A program made the translations under genes and the position numbers. From NCBI GenBank assembly GCA_051453625.1, contig JBOZIK010000001.1:203629958-203654178 (forward strand): 24,221 nt of DNA, in the 5' to 3' direction. This DNA is from Welwitschia mirabilis (lineage: Eukaryota > Gnetophyta > Gnetopsida > Welwitschiales). How positions within the stretch are numbered: position 1 is the stretch's first letter; each line of letters starts with the position of its first letter. Positions 18,741 to 24,221 of this stretch are shown here, piece after piece. Under the pieces are notes generated by a model. The model was not told the origin of the DNA. It was given only the letters and a program-made list of their open reading frames with translations, and made no database searches.

Positions 18741-19342
18741 TTTTGATGCCACTAAAAAGAACATAGGAACTAAGTTAAACTTTGAAGATGAACTGAAACC
18801 CAATCTTGTTTTTATGACCAATTAAGGAGAGATTAATCATGCTACATGTACTAACTTTATATGGTGGCCCCACTAAAACACACTATCTTGAGTATGAGGA
18901 TGAAGAACACATTGAATAGTAAGAAATTCAATACTTTTATTTAGTAGTAAAACTTTTTATTGATTGTTATCCCATGTTTATCATCCTCATGATAGATGGG
19001 ATGATAGTAGCCTTGAACTTAAGAAATTACCTAAAGGTTTAAAATATATTTTTATATTCAAAATAAAATAAAACCCTTGATAATTAGTGACCTTCTCACT
19101 CCTCAATAAGAATTAAACTTGATCTCACTCTTAACTTTGAAAGAAAATGCCTTTGACATGTATAGACTTAATTGCCATTCCTCTTTTTATAGTTTAACAT
19201 AAAGTTTACCTTGAAGATAATGCTAAACCTATTAGGCATCCTTAAAGAAGACTCAATCTGATCTTTAAACAAGTTATTAAAGATGAAATCAGTAAACTCA
19301 TGAATACCAGAATTATATATGCCATATCTAATAGTGAGTGTA
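18741..19342 (+). pseudogene. Protease-RT linker and first part of RT of Element B, cut by Element II
   Basis: RVFDATKKNIGTKLNFEDEL near 18736-18795 matches RVFDAIKKDMKDK of Element II. SSLELKKLPKGLKYIF near 19010-19055 is the block before RT. The RT start is clear near 19190-19340: HKVYLEDNAKPIRHP, a stop, then RRLNLIFKQVIKDEI, KLMNTRIIYAISNSE, close to the same stretch of Element A. The match ends inside the codon that is TGG in Element A (the Trp of NSEW), and LTR sequence of the opposite strand follows. A minus-strand ORF over 19168-19350 is a shadow of this conserved segment. Confidence 0.75.
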
Positions 19343-19397
19343 TGTTGCAATGGGTATTTGTACTTCTAATTCCAATATTCTAAATATCGAATTTAAC

Positions 19398-19406
19398 TTG
19401 CAACAT
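19398..19406. repeat. 9-bp inverted copy of the LTR tip
   Basis: TTGCAACAT here is the exact reverse complement of ATGTTGCAA at 19342-19350, the proposed LTR border, with 47 bp between them. It may allow a small hairpin at the LTR end, or be chance in A+T-rich DNA. Confidence 0.5.
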
Positions 19407-19687
19407 CTAAAAAGCTAAATATCAAATTACATATAATACACATTTATATAGTGGAATCAACCCAAATATCATACGCTTAGAGAAGACTTTCGAAAGACCA
19501 TATGAAAAATTATTTTCATTAAGAGAAAAATAAATATTTTGGACTTTTGCTTTTAAGGAAATAAAATTAAACAATGCAAAGATGAAGATGGAATACAATG
19601 CAATGTAATAAAAGGAAATGAAATGTAACTAATGCAATTCTAATGTAATGAATTAATTAAACTTCTAATCTACTATCACTTAGATTG

Positions 19688-19702
19688 NNNNNNNNNNNNN
19701 NN
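19688..19702. other. Run of 15 N inside the LTR
   Basis: The flanks read TTAGATTG and CAATTAGA and are partly complementary, so a hairpin-prone spot may have blocked sequencing or consensus calling. Confidence 0.95.
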
Positions 19703-19972
19703 CAATTAGAAATTCATTTCACTTAAATTGCAATTAAGATAAGCTATAAGAAAGAACAATAAAAAATTTGAAAATATTTCAATTTAATTAATACTTTTAT
19801 TAATGAAATTTAGGTACATCCACTTATGATAATAAATCCTCAATGAAAGATTCACTACCTAATACCAAGGTGATCCTTATCACAAGTAGGATGGATCTCC
19901 TTGCCTTTAACAATCTCCAATTATCATAAGAATATAGATGTAAAAGGTGATTTGAATAGAGTTTGAAAGAAT

Positions 19973-19982
19973 CTATTTATAG
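19973..19982 (-). promoter_or_regulatory. Candidate TATA box of the Element II LTR
   Basis: The minus strand reads CTATAAATAG, about 260 bp after the LTR start, in the place expected at the end of U3. The plus-strand LTR has ATAAATAG at 13844-13851 after its repeat array. Assignment by motif and position only. Confidence 0.45.
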
Positions 19983-20241
19983 ATTTGGATAGGCTACTAA
20001 AGGGTGCAAAATGAAGAAATACAAGTTAGATTCACTTTTCTATAATAATTTAATTAAGTTTATAAATTATTTTAAGTTACATTCCTCCTATCATCTCCAC
20101 TATAAAGAGGATGAGTTCCCATTTGTAAACTAGTGCTTAACACGTGTTGAAAATGCTGACTATCATCCCAATCATCGTCTCTAGGACATAAAGGATGACC
20201 ATACTTTTTTTATTATCATCCCATTTGTCACACCCATAACA

Positions 20242-21922
20242 TTAAGGATGATTAATATATCTTTATTATTTTGCTTTAATTGATTATTATCCAAAAATGG
20301 ATTCTTATTTTGGAAATTATTGCATCTATTAACCTATATGGAAGCTTTGTAGAATTTGCATAAATCCTTAAAAAATCCTCTCTATAAGATGTAAAAATAT
20401 ACTCCACAAGTGTATTAAATAGGTTATGTTGGCAGAATTCATCAATCCTTGATAAAGTAAGCAAATAACAAGTTTAAAGCCAATTGATAAAAATAAAGTC
20501 AAAACATGTATATCATTTAGAATTAAGAGTACGACATGTGAAATACATCTAGGAAAAAGCATAAGTAAAATTGATGCATATTATAAATCATTAAGTTTAA
20601 CATCATAGAAAATTTACATAAGCTATGTAGAAAAGATGAAGTAGGATAATATTTCATGATTGTAAGGTTAAGTGGCAAATGAGGTTACAAAAAGGAATAT
20701 TATCAAAAGATAGGAGAGAATCAATATTATCATGTGAAAAGATGGTAAAGGCAAAAGTCAATTTGATTTTATGTATAATAATTGAGTGGTGTAAAATTTA
20801 AAAATAATACTAGAAAATTAAAAAGTCCTAAACTTTATTTTGGAAAAAGATGAGAAAAATAACTTTGAGAATACAAACCCTCAAACCAAGATAAAGCAAA
20901 AAGGAAAATGAACAATATAGAACATGAACAAGATTAACTTTTTGCCTAAAATTCAAACTTAGCAAAATTTCTTAATAAAGTTATAAAGGTACTTGATGTA
21001 GAAATGCATGATTAAATGTAGTACATCATAGAATACCATTCGAAAGGGAAGTGATGATGATAATATCTACTAATTATATTTAGCAATGTATCAAGTCATG
21101 TTTGGACTATGATTCAATCCCCCTTCAGCTATAACAACCATAGTTCTTTGATAAGATATCATTCAATAATCAATATAATCATATGATCATGAATTCTGTG
21201 CCTCAGAGTGATGGGAGTTTTAGTTAAGGGAGTGTTGAATAAGACCATTCATCATGATGAGAGGAGTGCAACCACTACTAAGAGAATAAGAACCTGCAAG
21301 CCAAAGCTAGATCATAATCAACTAATCCTATAATGGAGTTCCCACAGCTATTATATCAGACTGTTAAAGGCCTCTTTTGGGAAAATTTACCCTTGTATGC
21401 TTGCAATAGTACATCATAATATAATTTCAAGATGGTAACTCATTTTTCTTTTTCTTTTTTTCTTTTTTTATAAATATTTTCATCTTGCTTTTCATTTTTT
21501 TAAAAATTATTTTTCATTAACTTAGATTCCTCATTTTTGACAGCATTGATTAATTATTGGAATAATAAATTAATAAAGTATATGACTGGAAGTAAGAATT
21601 AGATTAACATAATTGATATTTTACCATAAAATAACTAATGATATTAATTGTAAATATTAGAATATCTTAACATTAGCTAAATCCAATATTTATCACATGA
21701 AAACCCAAAGTAAAGAATTACTTAATCATGGTGTACCTATGAAAGTCAAACATGAATAAAGTTAAAGATGATTAAGTAGTCTCATAACTTAAAGAAAATC
21801 TTCCTTTTTGCAAAAAGCATCTTCCAACTTAATTTATTCTATCATGTTCAAGGTATAGCAACAATCATTTGGAGATGTATAAATTTTAACCTTTGTCCAT
21901 TTACTCTTTGAATTTCTTGAGT
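20242..21922 (-). other. 3' non-coding region of Element II between pol and LTR
   Basis: There are 1.7 kb without convincing coding. The block at about 21440-21080 (minus strand) is homologous to 9630-9970 of Element A, including AGGGTAAATTTTCCCAA (21397-21381) and the GGCCTTT box. Upstream of it on the minus strand lies a purine tract (21470-21442). Two short minus-strand ORFs near 20276-20562 overlap each other, have no recognisable content, and are probably chance. No clear polypurine tract precedes the LTR start at 20241. Confidence 0.65.
21442..21470 (-). promoter_or_regulatory. Purine tract (A-rich with regular G) in the 3' region of Element II
   Basis: The minus strand carries about 29 purines of the form AAAAAAAG repeated, ending in TGAG. 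Element A has a looser A-rich tract at the matching place (9570-9602). It could be an internal priming tract or a former polypurine tract, but simple-sequence expansion is just as likely. Confidence 0.35.
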
Positions 21923-22192
21923 TTAAAGATTAAAGATCTCAACAAAACCATTTGAATGTACCCTTTTCACATCATAAGGATTAATAAATTTATAGGTTAG
22001 ATTGTTATGTAAAGGATGTACTTGACTATTATGTAAAACCACAAATTGAACTGTTTCTATAATTTTAGTAATTTTATTCTTGATTATTGTCTTAATAACA
22101 GGATTAAGTAAGGCTTTTTCTTGAAAAGGGTAAAGTTGAGAACTAATGATAAATGTCTTATTATGAATGTTATTTAAGAACATGTATTTCAA
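21923..22192 (-). pseudogene. Fusion remnant: RT N-terminus joined to integrase C-terminus (internal deletion)
   Basis: This 89-codon open stretch starts with MKYMFLNNIHNKTFIISSQL and QEKALLNPVIKTI, which is the segment that leads into RT in Athila elements. It ends with KRVHSNGFVEIFNL, the integrase C-terminus (KKVHSNGSIEIFDL in Element A at 9053-9094). The join lies near residues 45-50 (about 22060-22040). Compared with Element A, about 2.4 kb holding the RT palm, RNase H and integrase core are gone, yet the reading frame is open across the join. The initial Met is just an internal codon: the upstream frame also encodes family sequence (DLSNFL). It is not a functional enzyme. A translated product, if any, is unknown. 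Confidence 0.7.
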
Positions 22193-22592
22193 GAAATTAG
22201 ATAAGTCTTTAAATTAAAGACCATTTTCATCCTTCATAATTGTTGAACATCCATCCTGATGTAAAAGATTTTTAATGGATCATATATGTTGTATATCATG
22301 CTTAAGTATGGGTTTAAATTCCTCATGAAAATCATTATTAAAAGAGTGGTTTTAAAATATTTGGATTAAGGTTGGAAGGATTATAGGAGTTTAAATATTT
22401 AAGACTAATAGAAGGTTCTTCCTTATCCTCAAACAAGGCATAGTTATGAAATGAAAGAATCCTTTCTTCTAATGGATTATGTTGAACTAACATGGATGAT
22501 CTAGCTTTTTCTTCTATGTCTACTTTATCTTTCATGTCTTTTTTAATGGCATCAAATACTCTGATACTAAACTTTTTGTACCTATATGACAT
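22193..22592 (-). pseudogene. Protease-RT linker of Element II
   Basis: The open frame 22592-22338 encodes RYKKFSIRVFDAIKKDMKDK, then SSMLVQHNPLEERILSFHNY, ending at a stop after NILKPLF. The same region occurs in Element A (6125-6300) and its start in Element B (18736). The Met at 22592 is internal, because the frame overlaps the end of the protease frame (22532), which points to a frameshift near 22590-22530. After the stop, weaker similarity continues (HEEFKPILKHDIQHI, LLHQDGCS) to the fusion stretch. The function of this linker in the family is unknown. Confidence 0.65.
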
Positions 22593-23386
22593 TCCATCAT
22601 TACTATGCGAGTATCAATGACATAATGGGTTGTTACATAAAAGGCTCTTTCTAAAAATAGAGGGTATTTACCATTATGTTTAAATTCTATAATAACCATA
22701 TCTATAGGGTAAAAAGATTCCTTGATTTGAATTACTAAGTCTTTTATTATTTCTATAGGTTTCTTATTTGATGCATTAGCCAATTCTAACACTATTTTGG
22801 TAGGTTTAATTCTCCATTATAATCCAAACTTTTTACAAATGTGTAAAGGCATTATATTGATACTTGCTCCTATGTCTATTAGATGTTTCTTGATTTTCTT
22901 ATTTCCTTCTAAAATAACACCAACAGTGACTACCCCTGGATATTTAAACTTAGGACATTTCTGAGAAACTAAGTTGGAAATAGATTGAGAAATGAATACT
23001 TTACTTGGAATTACTCTCTTTTATTTTCTTTTTATTAAGTTCTTTCAAATTTTGTTCTACTTGGATTTATCTTAAAGGATCTTGTAAAAGGGTATGTTGA
23101 TAGTTACATCATTTATAGTTGCTTTTAAACATTTATTATAAGTTGGATTATTATTTAATCTCTTTAGCCATGGGGTAGTCTTCTCCTTAGAATTTTGATT
23201 GTTGTTTTTGGAGTTAGGAAATTTTAGTTGATCAAGAATTTCAATATTATCTTCTTGAGATTTTTCTTTATGGATAAAAGTTAAAGTCTTCTCATGAGGA
23301 GTAGTGTTATATTTAATTTTAGTTACTACTTTTCAATCTTTCTTTACATCTTTTAGGTTTGGAATAGTTTAAGTGACAAGTGCTCT
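22532..23386 (-). pseudogene. Aspartic protease of Element II, active site preserved
   Basis: The N-terminal extension (23330-22990) reads HEKTLTFIHKEKSQEDNIEI and later SKVFISQSISNLVSQKCPKF. The active site LIDIGASINIMPLHICKKFG lies at 22882-22823, with the catalytic Asp in DIGAS at 22876-22862. After one stop (TAA where Lys or Gln is likely) the open frame 22792-22532 continues with ELANASNKKPIEIIKDLVIQ, YPIDMVIIEFKHNGKYPLFL and ERAFYVTTHYVIDTR, the flap-to-C-terminus part. This is the least damaged protease of the window. It lies directly downstream of the gag coiled coil, as expected for a Gag-Pol reading order. Confidence 0.75.
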
Positions 23387-23732
23387 TTAAGGTCTTTGAT
23401 TTTCTAACATGTTTTGATAAAGGAGGCCAATCAAATTTTCTAAGTTTTTATTTTTATTTTCTAAGATCTCATTAGTGGTCTCTTGTGTTTTTTTGAGTTC
23501 CTCCATCATTTCTCTATAAGAATCATTTTTATTGTAATTGGAAAAAATGGGCTGAGAGTTATGATTTCTATATTTTTTATTAAATGAAGTTTGGAAAGAT
23601 GTTAAAGATTCATTATTTATTGGTGGATATTGTTGGTTGCCTCCAAAGTTGTTTAGCCTTTGATTGAATGCATAAACTTCATTGAATATGGCCTTTTTAC
23701 AAGTTGGTAAAGCTGGGCATTCCTTAGTCGAG
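23387..23732 (-). pseudogene. Gag C-terminal part of Element II left of the gap (end of knuckle and coiled coil)
   Basis: On the minus strand the open frame begins at the gap with STKECPALPTCKKAIFNEVY, the end of a CCHC knuckle with its last Cys (TGC at 23719-23717) intact. It continues AFNQRLNNFGGNQQYPPINN and SFQTSFNKKYRNHNSQPI. It ends in a Glu/Lys/Asn-rich helix (EELKKTQETTNEILENKNKN) that probably forms a coiled coil like the one in Element B. Its upstream half is hidden by the N run. The listed open frame across the N run (to 23944) is not real, because the N run joins two copies of the same segment in different frames. Confidence 0.7.
23561..23732. repeat. Left copy of a ~172-bp duplicated contig end (knuckle segment)
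   Basis: It matches 23833-24002 from end to end in the same orientation, with scattered substitutions and small indels. It stops at the N run. Confidence 0.8.
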
Positions 23733-23832
23733 NNNNNNNNNNNNNNNNNNNNNNNNNNNNNNNNNNNNNNNNNNNNNNNNNNNNNNNNNNNNNNNNNNNN
23801 NNNNNNNNNNNNNNNNNNNNNNNNNNNNNNNN
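23733..23832. other. Assembly gap of exactly 100 N
   Basis: A placeholder gap flanked by two copies of one segment, as at 1880-1979. The true gap is probably an overlap. Confidence 0.97.
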
Positions 23833-24002
23833 TAACTTTTGTATTTGTTATAAAATGAAGGTTGGAAAGATGTTGAAGTTTTATTATGTCTTGATGAATA
23901 TTATTAATTGCCTCTAAAGTTGTTTGGCCTTTGATTGAATGCATAAACTCATTAAATATGTACTTTCTACAAGTTGGTAAAGCTGGTTATTCCTTAGTAG
24001 AG
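23833..24002. repeat. Right copy of the ~172-bp duplicated contig end
   Basis: It starts at the first base after the N run and matches 23561-23732. In this copy the last Cys codon of the knuckle is TAA (23989-23987) and the downstream frame is shifted, so it is the more damaged version. Confidence 0.8.
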
Positions 24003-24221
24003 TGATAGTTTTCATCACATATTTCACAATGGTTGAGTTTATTTAGTAATTTTGCATCAATTAAATCTTTTATGTAACTCTCCCATGTGCTAGTAATGTC
24101 ATTAAGTAGGATGTTAACCTTTGATTGTTCTTCTTTATATTGCAATTATTTTGAGTTTCTAGGCATTTTACCTATAGTTTTAGTGTCTTTACATGTAGTT
24201 TTTGACCAATTTTGACTTCTT
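23987..24221 (-). pseudogene. Gag end and knuckle of Element II right of the gap, cut by the window edge
   Basis: The minus strand from 24221 gives RSQNWSKTTCKDTKTIGKMP and, after a stop, YKEEQSKVNILLNDITSTWE and SYIKDLIDAKLLNKLN. It then reaches the knuckle CEICDENYHSTKE (24028-23990), with CX2CX4H intact and TAA in place of the last Cys. The same knuckle in Element B reads CKICEDNSHPTKEC. The capsid part lies beyond the window. Confidence 0.65.

Larger units (their letters stand above)
16560..19342 (+). mobile_element. Element B: Athila-like Ty3/gypsy element interrupted in RT by Element II
   Basis: The plus strand carries gag with an intact CCHC knuckle, a coiled-coil segment, protease, linker and the first ~50 codons of RT. 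Similarity to the RT of Element A runs up to ISNSE at about 19340 and then stops abruptly, exactly where the LTR end of Element II begins. The rest of Element B should therefore lie beyond the right edge of the window, on the far side of Element II. Its 5' LTR is not clearly visible. It belongs to the same family as A and II, as shown by the linker, protease and post-knuckle regions. Confidence 0.75.
19343..20241 (-). repeat. 3' LTR of Element II, about 900 bp
   Basis: On the minus strand it starts TGTTATGGGTGTGACA (from 20241) and ends CCCATTGCAACA (to 19343), so it has TG...CA ends and short imperfect inverted repeats (TGTT..ATGGGT at both tips). The middle contains GGATGAT/ATCATCC motifs in U3, a TATA-like box at 19982-19973, a GTGATAAGGATCACCTTGG block near 19875 and TCTTATAGCTTATC near 19750-19735. 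These occur in the same order as in the LTR at 13307-14606. A 15-N gap lies inside it. Confidence 0.7.
19343..24221 (-). mobile_element. Element II: Athila-like Ty3/gypsy element, minus strand, internally deleted, nested in Element B
   Basis: On the minus strand the order from the right edge is: end of gag with knuckle, coiled coil, protease, linker, a fused RT start and integrase end, 3' non-coding region, and 3' LTR at 20241-19343. The left LTR border abuts the broken RT of Element B. About 2.4 kb of RT, RNase H and integrase core are missing compared with Element A. The 5' part of gag and the 5' LTR lie beyond 24221. Its protease is the best preserved in the window, with open frames 22792-22532 and 22592-22338. 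Confidence 0.8.

Noticed and set aside
18977-19006. ATCATCCTCATGATAGATGGGATGAT resembling the LTR U3 palindrome
   Set aside because: It lies in the protease-RT linker of Element B at the place where Element A also codes an Ile-Met-Ile-Asp-rich stretch, so the likeness is probably coding coincidence and not an LTR fragment.
20276-20562. Two overlapping minus-strand ORFs of 62 and 64 codons
   Set aside because: They lie in the 3' non-coding region of Element II in different frames, have no counterpart at the matching place of Element A and no recognisable motif.

Overview
The window looks like gene-poor nuclear DNA of a land plant, probably a flowering plant. It is very A+T-rich, CG dinucleotides are rare, and every recognisable coding remnant belongs to plant-type Ty3/gypsy LTR retrotransposons. 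I see no intact host gene, tRNA, rRNA, CRISPR array or bacterial-type operon. The host assignment is an inference from element type and base composition.

From left to right there are four element bodies in two families. Element I (about 1-5850, minus strand) is a decayed gag-protease-RT-RNase H-integrase unit of one family, running off the left edge. Element A (about 6000-14606, plus strand) is an Athila-like unit. It lacks gag and most of its protease, but keeps the RT, RNase H and integrase remnants, a long 3' region, a purine tract and an LTR. Positions 14607-16550 hold no recognisable gene. Element B (about 16560-19342, plus strand) is a second Athila-like copy (gag, zinc knuckle, coiled coil, protease, start of RT). 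It is cut off in RT by Element II (19343-24221, minus strand), a third Athila-like copy. Element II has its 3' LTR at the left, an internal deletion that fuses the RT N-terminus to the integrase C-terminus, and its gag running off the right edge.

All copies are dead. In-frame stops are very common, frameshifts are frequent, and several catalytic residues are changed. Many stops stand where the family has Gln or Trp, as expected from C-to-T decay of methylated DNA.

Two of the four N runs are exactly 100 bases, and each is flanked by end-to-end copies of the same ~172-bp sequence. They look like unmerged contig overlaps, so the apparent duplication of the RT active site and of the zinc knuckle there is probably an assembly artefact.

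The least-explained parts are a non-coding block conserved downstream of pol in A and II, a decayed coding-like stretch at 11357-12560 in the position where Athila elements can carry an extra ORF, and an LTR whose U3 has expanded by ~115-bp tandem repeats. I found no convincing new biological system.
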